A stretch of 64,000 bases of DNA from Lingula anatina (GCF_001039355.2 NW_019775717.1:175675-239674), one strand, 5' to 3'; numbered from the stretch's first letter, positions 13,541 to 28,849 are shown. Notes: generated by a model not told the origin, from the sequence alone. Numbers and translations: made by a program.

Positions 13541-16500
13541 GGTGGAGAGCGTCCTCGTAAAACTTCCCCGAGACCCACTGAATTCTGTCACCAAGCTCTA
13601 ATATAACCGACTCCTGCCTCCGACCAACATGTAAACACTGTGCGAATTCTATGTTGTCGTTTGTTCTTATAATGACAGACGACCCAAGATGATGCTGGTG
13701 GAAAGTGGAAGGCATGGAGAAATGACTAGCTTTCCTACTGCATTGGTTCATAAACGCAGGTGCTTCTGGTTCAGAGCAAACGTCACGCAAGGTGCAACGC
13801 GCATGCGCGCGTAGGGCTCCCTTCACTTCAGAGGCCTATTGAGGCATTACCGCTTGATTGTGCGCTCTGGGGACCGGGTTGATTGCATTGTGCTTGTACG
13901 GCTAATCAAGTGTGGAGCTTGTAATGGCTTGGACGAGAACAGAGAGCCACTCCGGGGAACGCTAAGTACAACCCTCGACTGATTCACCGGCAACTATGAA
14001 GAGTCCCCACAGTGAGTCCGAGCAGCTTAATGTTGATAACATTAAAACTTCCGCTTCAACTAGGCCAAAAAAAGATACCGCCCCGTCATTTCTCTACATT
14101 TTGTAAATCTTATTTATTCCATTTTGTTAGATGATAAAAGGTGTGTGGTGTTTGTTGATTTGTAAAAGATTTATATGAAATATGCATTTAAAACACATAT
14201 TTGTTATAAATAATGAACACTTGTAAATAATCACTTAGTGGAATCGACTTTGGATTACCGGTTTTAAATTGTAAGAAAGAAATCTGATCATCAAAACACT
14301 ATTTGATACTAAGTTAACAGCGACAAAATATATAACGTCTTAAAAAGAGCATATTTAAGAACAAAATATGTAGATTGGTTATACATTACTGAGAAAATCG
14401 TCTTTGAAATGAAAACAATATCACAGAATTCGCGTGAAACGATATAAATATACTTTATATGAAATTTAATGTAATCTCGATGAAAAATATTTCATAATTC
14501 TAATTTCATCGCTACTGTGAACATAGGCAGGTGGGTCCCTGTATTAACGGAGTAATGACACTACAACAAATTACGATTTAAAAATCCATCCATCCGAAGG
14601 GTTGACGGCCGATTGTTTGATCAATTGTAAAGGGATGAAAGATGACTAAGTTGGTTGTTAAGACAATAGCTTTTCAGGTGTGCTATTCAGCAGTTTGTTT
14701 TCACTTGCCGTGTAATGACGAGAAAATGTGTCGGTTTCTCAAGCTCGGAGTACAACGTTTGTTTACCTACCGATATCACGCTGTATACTATGCGCCAAAC
14801 CTTACTGCCTTAATTAATACATATCGGGAAAATATCGATATTTTTGGACGTGAAAATTTATTTCCTCACTTCTCACGCGGGCGCCGTTCAACTAATCTAT
14901 AGCTGGACCTGGTATTTTATTCCCTGGAAAGTGGTAAGAGTCAGTCCGAAAAATAAAGTAACAAAATGGAGTCTTATTGATTGGAAGATTCCGTGGGCCC
15001 ACCACTTCATATTACGCTAATTAAAACGCAGAGGCCTCAAGTGGGGAAAGTCGCAGGGAATAGAATTTAAAGGGTCGTTCTCCACTGAAATGACGCGGGA
15101 GTTTGGCATCCTGTGGCACTGGACTCGGTCATTTTGAAGACCACTTGAGCTTTTTGTGGTGATTTCTTACGGTTATATACTGCTGGTGAAAATATATTGC
15201 TCGGGTATTTGTTTGTAAATTTTGAAAAAAAAAAATAGAAAAACACACAGCAGCACAAACTCACGTTTTCAAGACGTGAATGATTTCTCAGTTGTGCTAT
15301 GCAATTTTAAAATATGCACAAAAGTAAAATCTCATCGCTTTAGCCTACATAGAAGAGAAGACGACCTAAAATAATTAGCATGTTGTGAGCCAGCACATTT
15401 CATGTGAATTATAAAGTTTTATAGATAAAAATGGTACAGTGGCCAGCAGGTGCGCCTACCAAACCTCGCCATCGACTGTTTTGGTCTTTATTTGACGCAA
15501 GGCTACCGAGGATAATGCAGTTTTATCTTAATTAAGGTGAAAATCCGCACGCGATTGTCTTATTCATGTACACTTTCATGAAGAGTCGTTGGGGTGATTA
15601 AGGCTCGATAATATTGCCTGAAGTCTCAACATCTCTCTGCCACAATCAAAGCCCCTGTGCGGGAATTGTAGCGAAAAAAGGGCAACTGTGTCAGTTAATG
15701 TCTTGTGTTTAATCTTGTAAATTTTTTATGTTAATATGTTTACCCGATAGGTGACTGTGATATTAGCTATACACCGAGATTATTGACTCGGGACAGGCAA
15801 GGAGAAAATTATCAGTTATTTTATTAAATAATTAAAATGCGAGGACCAATTAGCGTTTCCCTGATTTCACCTACGGTAACATGACCGCCCTATTAAACTC
15901 CACGATGCTAAATTGACAGCTTTCCCTTTTCAGGGGATTTATTTGTTCCGATCTATTATTTATATTTCAGATGTAACTTTTTGACCCTGGGTATTGTGTT
16001 AGGGTAACTGCAACAACTAAAGTATCGTCTATTTTAGCTTAACCATACAGGGTTTGTTAGGTAGCTAAATACACTAAAGTGATGGGCATAAATTATTACT
16101 AAGAAGCATACCAGCCAAGGTTTGTCAAGCTAGATGCCGATGGCGTTGATGGTAATAACTGTTGATTCTAGACAACAAATAATACTAGAGCTTAGTCTTC
16201 CCTTGGTTTTTTCTAGTGCAGATTTTTTTCACTGGGAATTAATTAATTTTGTTTCGCGTCCTGATGAACAGATTGTCGGTCTGAAATAAAGGCAAACAAC
16301 AATTGTTAATGACGCCTTCGCTCGTCCTAATTAATTTCTTGATTGCACTGTCTGTACTTAGGGGCCATTATAGCGAAATTAAAGCATCTGTATAATTTCT
16401 TTAATAATCAAGGCCTAATGTTATACATGCTTATGTGTACATAGCAGGGGTGGATCCAGAGATATTTTCTGACAGTCTTCCAAATTATCTTTGCTGACCC

Positions 16501-18228
16501 ATCCTTCATTTTTGACTGTCTTCCTACAGAAAAAAAATTAGATGCACGTCAGTGTAAACTTGAAAAATTCTGACCATTTCTGGAAGACCCAGAAGACGGC
16601 CTACATCCACACCTGTATAGAATAGGTTAACAGAAATAACAATATTAAGCCAGGAGGCTGCTTCATATGTAAATAAAAAGGGAACCTACAGTGTGGTAAG
16701 AAGAACTAGACCGCAGGTATAAACCTCGAGTTCAGTATAAAATATTGAAAGAAAACCTTCTGTAAATGTTTGAGGTTTTGACTTTATTCTTGATTTCTTC
16801 TGTAGCCTGAGATTGTTGTAAGTATTAAATATTGGATTATATCTGTACCACGTTGGTAGAGCAGGGGGTGTGTGGGAATGATGAAGTGCATTCATAAATT
16901 CACTAAATGTTTACGTGTTATATCTATCGTGTTAAAACATGTGGTATAGTAGTTTCATAGGTTTAGCCATCTTATAATATGGACACAAAACCTAAAGCAC
17001 AAGAGAACCTTCACATTCCATTTGTCTACCTCTGAGTACATAAAAATGAAAATTTGCAACCATTCAGGAAATTTTGAATACGCAAATAATTATCAGAATG
17101 TTAGATGATCAAAATCACCGGAGAGATTCATTCACGGTGCAAATCCAATAAAACAGTTCTAGATAGACCTAAGTTAATTGACGATTGAATGACATTGATG
17201 ACCATTGTATCTTGTTAATTAGCTAATGAATTCACCAGCTAAAATTAGTCTGCGCTATAAAACCCATTTGTCCTTTTAACGCTATAGGAACAATTATCTA
17301 ACTTGGGTAGGCGTTTTATATTGAGCAAGTTCATACCGTGAACTGGATGTAAACTCCATCCTCAACAAAGTAAGGATCATTATGTTAGTACATTGTTGAT
17401 ATTACTATATACGAGCGTGGTTTAAAGGGCACATGCACACACTGCGCTTTATTCGGTAACAAAGTCAGTGCCTGTGTCTTTATATCTTCGACGCACCTAA
17501 TAACTACGGTGTCAGGAAAAATAACCGTGTTTTCCTTGTTGCTGGTACAATGGAAATATCAATGTTGACAATGCGAGGAGAGAAGTCACCTGTCGCGTTT
17601 GCCTCAAGAAGGAAAATATTTTCTTTACGTACGTTGGCACGCGCTCGTTGGTATTGAAGTAACACATAGCGATACCGCGACCGCTGACAAACGCCATGCA
17701 TTGTCTCTGCCCCTCTGATCTGCCTTGGTTTTCAAAGTCCCTCCAGACTAGCAGCATTCTTGTCATTAAGTCTGATAAATATTATGCGATTCATGTAGCC
17801 TTTATGCGCTGAGTACTTAATACGCCTTGGTAATCGCTTTGAATACACACGAATTTGTATTGACTAACAATATAGAAGAATTGAGCATGTGTTAGCGGTA
17901 GGAAGTAAAGCACGCATTACACATCATAATGTGTATTAGGATGAAGCATATCTATGGAAATATCGGTTGTCTTCGAGTGGGACGACGGCAACACGCACGT
18001 GCCCGGGCTTTGTGGAAGAAATCGAGAAATCACCTCGGAAGGAAGGCGGCGCTTTATAGGTGTAATCAGGAGTTGACATACAGATGAATGAATAAGTTAT
18101 CAAATGTACAATTGTTTATATGTTTTCCGGTAATCACAACATCAGATGTAACTGTTTGATCCAAAGGAAAATAACAATAAAATTTCCATGCTATAATAGC
18201 AGAGATGCTTTTGAATTCGTAGGAACAG

Positions 18229-18271
<43 letters not shown>

Positions 18272-21200
18272 TAAAAAAGCAATCCTCAGAAAGAACTGTT
18301 CAAGTTCATTTTCTATTCTAATAGGCAAACCAACACATGGGACCGCTATTGATTGCTACCTAGCACCTAATGCTAAAGTGACTATCTCAACACTTCCCTT
18401 TATTTTCAAATTTCCCGTATTTTAATTGTGTTAACCGTAAAAAGATTTTAGCTGTTTCCATTGTGAATCCATATAGTAATTTTATAAAACGTGAACTTGT
18501 GTTCCTCGATTTCCAAATAAGTACAATTACGCTCGGTAAATCCCATATGCGTTCAGAATTAAAAGAAAAAGATCACTCCCCTGAAATGATTAGCTAGATT
18601 AAAAACGATAAGGATAGAAGAGAACCATACTTTCCCATTGAAATAATCGCTTAATTTCATAACAGGAAAATTGGAGAAATTGCCGTTGTCAGATAAGTTT
18701 TATCAACGTCGTCATTGTCTGAAAGCATACGCTTTTCAATGGCGTTTACGTATTTATGTAGGAAACATCTGACTATACACGTGCTTCTAGGAGCCCCCCG
18801 CCTCTGCGTCGTCAGCAGATTTCATTTCAATTCCATTTCTGTTGCCATTTATTGTCTTGAGGAACTTTATATTCGGGTATAATCATATTACCAAACAATT
18901 TCTCTTTTCTTGAAGTATTCACTGTACAATGAAAGAAACCATTACTTTGGTAAATTTGAATAATGTTCTGCTACGTGTGGGAGTCATTACCATCACCCAC
19001 TTTCTCTTTATTTATTTTTACATACAAGGATATGCTTTTTTATGTTTTTATTGCTATTTTTATAGTTTGCACAGCGGAGGACACAATAATACAAATCACA
19101 ACATTTTAAGCCAAAAAAAAACTAAACATTCTTCACAATAAGTAATAAGTCTTTCAAGCTTCGCATTTGAGTGCAAAATGTATACTTTGTCTATTATCCT
19201 GGAGACGACTAATTTGATTGCATTTAGTCACAGTCGTACTATTATGCGAATTATTTGGCGAGGGAAAGCCGTAAAATTGCTCAAAAAAGCCTGGAAAATT
19301 GGAAGACAATGGCCCGGAAAATTGATTCTCATTGCTGGTCGAACGGTAGAGACCAACCGTTTTGATTTACTTGAATGACAACCGTTCGACTTGACGAGTT
19401 TAAGAAAACATTTCCTTTTTATGATATAATCGAGACCATAGAAATCTCCCGACGTGGGACGATTGTTTTGTCTTGTTAGGCGAATAAGTTTGCTCTTACA
19501 AATTGTTATTTTCACGTTACAGCCTCCCATTGAGAGAGAAAGAACGACATTGCTGCCTATCCATTTGTGTGTTAATTTGCCGTTTGAGACCAATATTAAG
19601 GTGCGAGCATAACGCTAACCATTCACTCAGAAACTTTTTACCAATGCTGATTAACAGTATTCAGTCGCTTTTACCACGGAAATTTGCTTTTATGATTGTG
19701 AGCATAACAGTTGCCATACCTAGTGACTGGTCACTAATGTTCCACGGCTTGGCAGTTATCTCAGTGCTGGAATACACGAAGATGCTCAGTAAAATGAATA
19801 AAAAAACCCGGCTTATCCACAGATCAGAATACTAAAAAAAAAATTGTGTATTCTACTGTCTTCAAAGGTACCGAAATTAAACGAAAGGGATTATTTCGAT
19901 ATAGTACGCATTGTTAAAAATAACTTGAGCAGGGAGGTTTATATTCATTCACTTTGCCCTCAGATATGTAATACCTAGCTATTGGCTGCAACCCGCATGG
20001 TTGAAGTTGACTCAGCATTTGTAACTTAATTTTCGAGCAAAATTCTAAGGGTTGACCCTTTGACTTGGAGTGAGTTTTGACCAAATTCAAAAACTTCAGT
20101 AGCTCAAACAAAGCAAATTATCTTTTGAGCCTTCCGAGCTTTCGTGGAAGAGAGACAGAGAAGAAGAGCGGACCCTGATGCAGAGCTCCGTTTACGTAGC
20201 GATTACCGGACAAGGAAGGTGGCACAGACAATTCTCACGCGCAAGGCCACAATACACCGGTATCAGCGTCTCTTGGCATTGTGGAACTCAAATTGTTAAG
20301 TCGTTTAACAGACCTGCGGGCTTCTCCCAGCACTCTTCTGTCACTAATGATCCGAAAGAGAAACGTGGACGTGCTTCAAGGTGTGCGTTTGATGTGCTAA
20401 ATACTTTTTAAAGACCGCTTAGCCTTGTTGACGGCACGTGGATTTGTTTCAGTTGACGATGAAAATGAGGCGGATCTAGGGGCATCAACAACGCGAGATT
20501 GATATGGAAGCAAACTTTCTCTTGTTTGTCTCATTTTTTCCGAGAATTTGTGGCAATCTTTTTATTATCTACAGCGGGAACTGTGCAAAAAAGTGTTACT
20601 TCAAAGAACAATTATTTGGAACTGCAATAAAAAAGAAAGTCATTCTGTACTACTTTCACTGGTTAGGGGGTCTTACTTTATGAGACTCCTCTTTAAAGAC
20701 ATCTACCGTTGACATAAATATAGGTTTTAGACATAAGTATAGGTTTCAGTTTCTCCCAGTGGCATATGCCTTAAATTGATACTCCCCCTCCTCGCTCATT
20801 CATTTCACTGAAAAGAATGACGGGTTTTGACATTTGTGACAGCAAAAGTATGGCTATGATTTACGGGTGAAACTTTCCCACAGTGTCTCTGCATTAAAGG
20901 GTGATTAAACATTTTGCAGCGGCTGGAATATGACGCCATACGTCATTACGCAACGTGACGCTTTTACATATCACACTAACGCATCATTAGAGTTTCCCCA
21001 TTTCCCATGCATGCGATGGGTCTCAATTTTGAAATGCGGACACGCGTTTGTAGTAATAATAGGAGAGCTGTCATTGTGCCTTACTCTTTTTGTGATATTC
21101 GATTCTCGAAATGCCCCATCAAATAGTAATTTGATAGCCTCTCACTTTTCCCATCCGGGTGTGTATTCCATAACGTCCGGCCAGGGTTAATAAGAAAACA

Positions 21201-24200
21201 ACGAGATTCGTAAAACTTGTTGCTGGGTGCCTCATGTGTCTATTATATGCTTAATCTACTGTGCATTTTTGTCTAGTTGACATTAAAGTAGGGTTAAAGG
21301 TTACGTGCTAAATGTATGGATTAACTGGTTATTATTTTGACAGAGAAGATTCGGTTGTCGCAAAACAAGAACACTTGCTTTTTTTCTTTCTTTTTTTTTT
21401 TTTGCAAGTTTTGGGAGCACAGAAAGACACACTGCACAGGGGTATAAAGGTTTTGTTCTTAATTAACTTCCTTTTTAGGGGACATTCTACCGTAAAAGCT
21501 TTGGAACAACCGTCTTTATTTACCCCCAGCTCTCAAACACCCGCTGCGCACTATTGTTCTTAAAATGTATCATTTTAGTTATCGTATTATCTCCTCGCCA
21601 ATTACTTTCATCACAGACGACGTTAATTTGTTCCCGAAAGTGGCGCGTGTCAACAGCGGTGAAACAAGTAGCAGGGAGAAAGTTGACATAACAATTGTTG
21701 AATAGCCGTCCTATCGATCAGCGTTCGATTTTAAAAATAAAAACCGATACCGTCCAACAATACTTTGTGAAGGCTGATGCAAAAAGTGACGTGAAACGAC
21801 GAGTATGGCACCTGTGGTTCCAGCATGGAAAAGAATGCGAACTGGGTTCTAAAGATTTTTAAAAAATGCAGATAAAAAGACGCACAGATAAATCAAAATA
21901 GACGGATATTTTGTCTCCAAATTATTAAAAAAATGGTATTCGAAAAATTATGCATTGTTTGCACGCATCGCTTACCGAGGTGATTTTTTTCCAGTTTTGG
22001 ATGTTCCCACGAAATAACGACATTTTTCATGATAAATAAATCTCTGTTTGGGTGGGGTGGGTTTTCTTACGGATTTTTTTTCGTAAGATGGGCAAGCTTC
22101 AGCAGCTCCTCCTCCTATGGCATACAACTCCTTGCTCTGAGAGACATTGCCATTAGTTAGAAAGCAATAGGAATGTTGAATGGAGCGCTTTACCTCTAAA
22201 TGTGCTAAAGATTACATGTTTATTAACTATCAATTACTTCCCATTGCGACACACTATCATTTTTATCTCTTGAAAATTAGTTATATACTCATTACATCTA
22301 GTTTTGCATTGCATTTTTATTAATCAAACTGAGAGTGAGATTTTTCACCGTCTTGGGTGTCACCGGAGCAATCAGCATTAGAATGAATTATTTGGGTAAA
22401 TTATCCACTTATGAGAACAAAAATAGATAAATAGATAAATAAGAACAGTAAATAAGAAAATATTACATAAAATTATCGAGATTATGAACCAATTAAGAAC
22501 AAATGCAACGGAAAGGCAAAGACAACCTTTCAAACCGTCTCAACAGTTTGTGGGTCTATGTTGAAGTATGTTATTGATTGTACTCTTTGTTTGTTTCTTT
22601 TTGTTTTGCGGTGCGGATATTGGGGAATTGTTTTTGTATTATTCTGTTAGGAAACAAAGGTCTGTTGTCGGATAATCCATACATTATTTCCTTACAAACA
22701 CACGTTAAGATCCTTTTCTCGCGGGGTCGTCGAGATAAAACCGGGGTCTAGGCAAATAGACTCTTTGTGATGGCACTGTCAAATGTCAAGCCGGGAACAG
22801 TTCAGCCGCTCCCGCATGTTGCAAAGAGCACGATGTTATGTTATACTTGTAATCAGCCCGTTAAAGTAAAACCCTGCATAATTAATACAAAGAAATAAGA
22901 CAAGTAGCCAGCAAGTGTGTTCACTTCCTCGCGTTAAGTGTCTGTTTAAACTCTATCCAATCAATAAAAGTAGTTCTTCTATAGAGAAAGCACACAGGCC
23001 GGGGGCAGGGGCAGCAACTGGAGAAGACACGGGTGTCAGGATAGCCTGAGAACCGACAGGTGGAACGAGTTCGTGGCCCAGACATTGTTATGTACACTGG
23101 GATACTTTGCTTAAGAAAAAGCTGTGTCGGAGTCGATTTCAATCCCCCGTGTCAGTTTCAGGCTGAAATGGCGTACACAATCACTGAAACATTGATCGCA
23201 TTGTCAGGGTCCCAAATCTTGTTTTTATCACCTAAAAAACATTTTTCAAGGCCGTCTTCACAAAAAAACATACTAATATTTGGCAAGTTATAGAAAAATC
23301 GGTCTCCTTACATCTTCATCAATAAAAGTATCGCTGCTGGCTGATTTTATTATGAATAAGTTTATTTCTCGTTTATGTTTCATTCTTACCTGGCCAAACG
23401 TGAATACTTTGACTTGAAACAGTTTCTTCCACCTGTTTTTTTCATTAGGAAGTCAAATTCTATTTTTCTCTTTAATTCTTTTATTTTCTGGCAGAGTTCC
23501 TTTTTGAGGTAACAACCAAGAAACACCTCGCTTATTTGTTTTCACAATTCTTCTTCAAAATTTTTTTAGATAATAGAAATATAAGGACACGTTACCTCTT
23601 CATATATCACGCATCGTCAAAAGCTTATTCTAATACGCGAAGTTAATCTTTTTCAAAACTCTATTATCGTGTATTTGTTAACCAGTTGTTATCGAAATAT
23701 GAGATGTCTTAACAAGGATAACTGTATCTGCTTTCCTATTTACTTCTTAAACGTTAGTTGTGACGTTCACGGTCACGCTCAAGGGTGAACACAAGGTTTA
23801 GTTATGTGCCATTGAAACTACATGTGGGGGCATGGTGTCGAAATAATAATGTTTTCAACTCGCTTTACTTGGCGTGTCAGCATGTAATTTCCTTGTCAGA
23901 AAAGGTAAGGGTTCACTTGCAACGACGCCCCCTTCAGACCTTGAGACCCGCCCTGGCCTTGTATTTCACTACAGAAAGACGGCGGGTCATCAGGCGCGTG
24001 CCAAGTGCGATCACTTCAGTGAGCCCGTTATCGTTTCCTTTGTGCAACAGAAGAACTTCACTAAACAGCCTGGATAACTTACTGTGACCGGATCAAAACT
24101 TATGTCCCGCTAAAGCACAAGTACTTTTACTCGCTCTATGCGTATGCCTTGGAAATAATTCATTGTGTATGAAATAATTACAAGACTTTTTGGAAATATT

Positions 24201-26145
24201 TTCATTTTTAACCATCGCTTAAACATTGATTGAATTCGCTAATTGTCGTTACCTCTTTCATTTCAGTAATGAATCATGTAAAATGTTGTTTAGCGATGAT
24301 AACGTGTAGAAGGTGCAGTGATATCAGACACTAATTAATAACACATTTTGTAATTTATTTTTAAAGGCGTATAGTGCCAAAGTGCCAAACGAAAACGTGT
24401 ACTCGTTCCACTCGTATTTAACGTACCAACTTTAAGATGTGAGTGGTCGAAGCATGCTTCAAGTGTTTAAAAATAATATCAAAAATCCTAACCGGTCTGT
24501 AACCAAAAAATGATATTTTTAAAAATGAGGAAACAAATCATCCAATTACTAACTGTTACTATTACAAGTAACAGTTTTAAAAAAAGTAGTTGATATGTAG
24601 TTGCATTTTCTAGGATCCTTTGCTTAAAATCTATCGTGTCCTGATCGTCGGACTTATTCGCTTAATCAAACGGCACGCGAAGTTATAATTAAAAATATTA
24701 ACGCAACTGAAACCATGTTGAAATACTTAGTAGGAACCGAATATGACATAATGAGCATATAATTTGCAATCATCCTATTTGCTGTTTGGTGTGTTTAGTA
24801 AAAATGAAATGCCAAAACTAAACAGCTGCACTACTTGGAATAATAATCTATCTAAATCAGAGACCTCACTTGCATACTGTTCTTTCATTCTAGAGAGATG
24901 TTATTCCTAATAAATTAACAATAGATCAACACATACATTATCTGCTATTACATTTTAGTTCATATTAATGCGCTTGTCATTTATTTGTACAAATAAATTC
25001 TTAACGTCCGAGCTTCCGTATTCAAATGGAATTCCAGTGGTGCATAATTGAAACAGAGCAATTTTATGTGTCTATTTGACTATACTTTGATAAATACTAA
25101 ATGTGGCATCGCGCATTTTGAATGGTTGGACACTCAAGACATTTAGTGGCCCTGCATTTTTCAAGATGCTTACATCTTAAATCATTGAAGAAGAATGAAA
25201 ATTGCAAAGTTTCAACACGAAGCAGACGACATCAATTTTATAGCACCCGGCAGTATTAGAAGAAACCGCTCAACGCGTTTGCTAATATATATATACACTC
25301 CCAGACTGATATTGATATGAAAGCAAAAAAACAAGAAGAAGAATTTCTGTTTCAAGAGAGATTTAATTTTGATCGAAAGTGTCGAGAAAATAAGTACTGG
25401 ACACTTGCAGAACAAAGACAGAAATCAGAAAGTGAGGAGTGTTGTCAACATCTGCTGCTCTTTGCGGAGGCGAAGTGCGCTCCTTTCTCTTCCATTTGTC
25501 AGACCGCTATCTTAGCTGTCATTTGCGCATTAATATTTGGTGACACACCTCAACGTGGAAGAAAATTGATAATTTATTTACCAACCACCATGGAAAGTAG
25601 AAGTCTCATCCGTGACAGCTGCCTCGGCATTTTTGATGGCGCAGTTTCTCTGATTGTCAAATCCAAGAACTATTCAAAATTTATAAACGTCATTATTGAC
25701 AGTTTGTCTTGGATTTAATTACATGGGGGCAGTTTTCACTCGATTTCATATTCTCACAGGCAGAAGCTTGAGAAAAATGAGCTCGATTCTCGGCATAAAA
25801 AATGTATATATTTTCTAATTGTGTGTTTATTCCTGCAAACTGTTTGATCGTACTAAAAAACTGATTTCCTACAATGAAAGCTCCATAATGGCAAGTTCAC
25901 CATGGAACTTGGCATTGTAGTAGTCAGTGCAATTCTTGATGAGTCCAGCACTTCTTGATCATATTTCACACGTTCTGTGAACGAGCATAAAGATAAAAAA
26001 TTATTACTGATTTAGTAACACGTTTAAGATCGCTTACAATTAATTTAATTTGCATTAACATCGTCTGTTATAATTATAACATTAAAGCGTTATGATAAAT
26101 TACATGTTGTGTTTATAAATGATTTGTTTTCACAATAGCTGTTTA

Positions 26146-26148
<3 letters not shown>
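13541..26148. other. Intergenic region upstream of POU4; no gene recognised
   Basis: The first 450 bases or so upstream of the POU4 start are relatively G+C-rich and probably contain its promoter and 5' untranslated region; no core promoter element could be fixed. Beyond that the sequence is AT-rich with only short open frames. A 133-codon open frame at 25317-25718 has no recognisable domain. A long GA microsatellite lies at 18231-18269. Regulatory elements for POU4 may be here but cannot be identified without comparison to a second species. Confidence 0.5.
18231..18269. repeat. (GA)n microsatellite
   Basis: About 19 uninterrupted GA units, seen directly. Confidence 0.95.

Positions 26149-26183
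<35 letters not shown>
26149..26183. repeat. (AT)n microsatellite at the edge of a duplicated block
   Basis: About 17 AT units run directly into the first copy of the 877-bp duplicated block. A dinucleotide tract here is a likely cause of the assembly break that follows. Confidence 0.95.
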
Positions 26184-26184
<1 letters not shown>

Positions 26185-26189
<5 letters not shown>

Positions 26190-27061
26190 GTAGGCCTACC
26201 ATTTGCCTAGGATTTCCATTTTCAAAATAGGCAAACCAGTGTTAGTGTAATTGCTTATTTATGCTGATACACTTGATCATCTGTATAAGGGAATCAAAAA
26301 TTGATGTAAAAATACTCAGTTGTGATTATTTAAGAAATGGAAAAAATATACCTGTCTAATTCGATGATGTAAATATATATAATTCAGCAATTATGTTTTG
26401 AAACAAGATTTGCCTAGATGTTACGTTTAAGTAGCATCAAAGTTTAAAAACAATTAACCAAAAGTTATACGATATTCATGGTACAGAAATGAAATATTAA
26501 GGCACATGGCTGGATTGAGGGGTTGACCCTCCCGCACTAACCCAGCCTTTTACAAAAATAAATCGAAGAAATTCCAAAAAAAAAGCTCCTCTGTGGTATT
26601 TTCTTTTCTTTAAGGAAAGCTCGAGGATAGGCTACGGCGAGGGAGATGGTGTCCTCATATCACATATTATTCTGTCACTGATGCTGACCTTGTTTACTAT
26701 GAACTGTAAAACAGCATGATAATGTGAGTCTAAAGACTACATAATATACAGATGTGTAATAATTACTCATGAACTTGAGTACAATCACGGCGAATGACTG
26801 CTTTCTAACGTACAGCACGAACATGTGTGAATATTAACACTATGATTAAATTTAAACTAGCTACAGGAACTTGCGAACGTCTCGTACACCTCGAGATACT
26901 ATGGCTTGTTATTTTCAAAATTTTGTTGTTCCTAGAATTATTTCAGGTATTTCCCAAAGTCGATATTACTTGGTCGAACTTATGAAAGAGATTTGCCTTT
27001 TTTTCCAGTGTCGTAAATCTACCCGCATATTGATACAGATTATCTTAAATACTTGTTTGTT
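26185..27061. repeat. First copy of an 877-bp exact duplication
   Basis: This stretch recurs at 27285-28161 with a constant offset of 1100 bp and no difference that I can see. It ends at the run of N. The arrangement (copy, gap, identical copy) is what two overlapping contig ends give when they are scaffolded without being merged. Confidence 0.93.
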
Positions 27062-27284
27062 NNNNNNNNNNNNNNNNNNNNNNNNNNNNNNNNNNNNNNN
27101 NNNNNNNNNNNNNNNNNNNNNNNNNNNNNNNNNNNNNNNNNNNNNNNNNNNNNNNNNNNNNNNNNNNNNNNNNNNNNNNNNNNNNNNNNNNNNNNNNNNN
27201 NNNNNNNNNNNNNNNNNNNNNNNNNNNNNNNNNNNNNNNNNNNNNNNNNNNNNNNNNNNNNNNNNNNNNNNNNNNNNNNNNNNN
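27062..27284. other. Assembly gap (223 N)
   Basis: A run of undetermined bases, flanked on the left by the end and on the right by the beginning of the same 877-bp sequence. Confidence 0.99.
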
Positions 27285-28161
27285 ACACAGTAGGCCTACC
27301 ATTTGCCTAGGATTTCCATTTTCAAAATAGGCAAACCAGTGTTAGTGTAATTGCTTATTTATGCTGATACACTTGATCATCTGTATAAGGGAATCAAAAA
27401 TTGATGTAAAAATACTCAGTTGTGATTATTTAAGAAATGGAAAAAATATACCTGTCTAATTCGATGATGTAAATATATATAATTCAGCAATTATGTTTTG
27501 AAACAAGATTTGCCTAGATGTTACGTTTAAGTAGCATCAAAGTTTAAAAACAATTAACCAAAAGTTATACGATATTCATGGTACAGAAATGAAATATTAA
27601 GGCACATGGCTGGATTGAGGGGTTGACCCTCCCGCACTAACCCAGCCTTTTACAAAAATAAATCGAAGAAATTCCAAAAAAAAAGCTCCTCTGTGGTATT
27701 TTCTTTTCTTTAAGGAAAGCTCGAGGATAGGCTACGGCGAGGGAGATGGTGTCCTCATATCACATATTATTCTGTCACTGATGCTGACCTTGTTTACTAT
27801 GAACTGTAAAACAGCATGATAATGTGAGTCTAAAGACTACATAATATACAGATGTGTAATAATTACTCATGAACTTGAGTACAATCACGGCGAATGACTG
27901 CTTTCTAACGTACAGCACGAACATGTGTGAATATTAACACTATGATTAAATTTAAACTAGCTACAGGAACTTGCGAACGTCTCGTACACCTCGAGATACT
28001 ATGGCTTGTTATTTTCAAAATTTTGTTGTTCCTAGAATTATTTCAGGTATTTCCCAAAGTCGATATTACTTGGTCGAACTTATGAAAGAGATTTGCCTTT
28101 TTTTCCAGTGTCGTAAATCTACCCGCATATTGATACAGATTATCTTAAATACTTGTTTGTT
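27285..28161. repeat. Second copy of the 877-bp duplication
   Basis: Identical to 26185-27061. The sequence continues past the repeat only in this copy (from 28162). It has no gene content; the small open frame it shares with the first copy shows no domain. Confidence 0.93.
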
Positions 28162-28289
28162 AGATATACTATACTAATGCTGTTGCCTTGAATAAGATTG
28201 AAAAAGATATCATTTGTTGTGTCTTAAAACCCACTGAGCTGGCTACACCTTTTAAATTTCGTTAAATTACTTGCCATGAATCTTTTGAA

Positions 28290-28368
28290 AGGAAAAGGAA
28301 ATTCACACATTTAGAGCTACTAGTATTAAGGGAAAGGAAAATCCACACATTTAAATCTACCAGTATAT
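28290..28368. repeat. Short imperfect tandem duplication
   Basis: Two adjacent units of about 38 bp, 28290-28328 and 28331-28368, share the pattern ggaaa..cacacattta followed by a ctac-agtat end and differ at a few positions. Confidence 0.75.
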
Positions 28369-28795
28369 GTTATTAGCAAATATTTCAGATAAGCTGTGAA
28401 TAAGTTCAGAATAATGTCTACAACACTGCAAGGATTGTTAAATTGCAAAATCTCTCGACCTTTTCCCGTATATTTAAAGGGTTTATTTCTAACCTGCAAT
28501 ATCGCCTGTTCACTAAATCCAGATTCTGGATGTTGGTAAATGAATAAATGATAATCTGTACATATGGTGCCATACATTGCGCGTATGAAACGGGGACACA
28601 AGACGACAGATCTTCTGTACGTGCCTCGATTAAGGCTGTCCTTTATCAGGCAGATTTCATCAACATTAGCAACTTGGTGATCTGTTATTTTTCCAACTTG
28701 TTTCCTTTCGTTTTCACTTTGTAGTACTGTCTGTGTAAGTGTTGAATGAAAAAGTAATGTCTTCACAAGCGTGTTTATTTGTTTGTTTTCTTGTA

Positions 28796-28797
<2 letters not shown>

Positions 28798-28849
<52 letters not shown>

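Noticed and set aside
25317-25718. 133-codon plus-strand open frame
   Set aside because: It has no recognisable domain or flanking splice signals that I could pair, and its composition matches the AT-rich surroundings; it is best treated as a chance frame.
26871-27310. Open frames running through the N stretch
   Set aside because: They are created by undetermined bases and carry no information.
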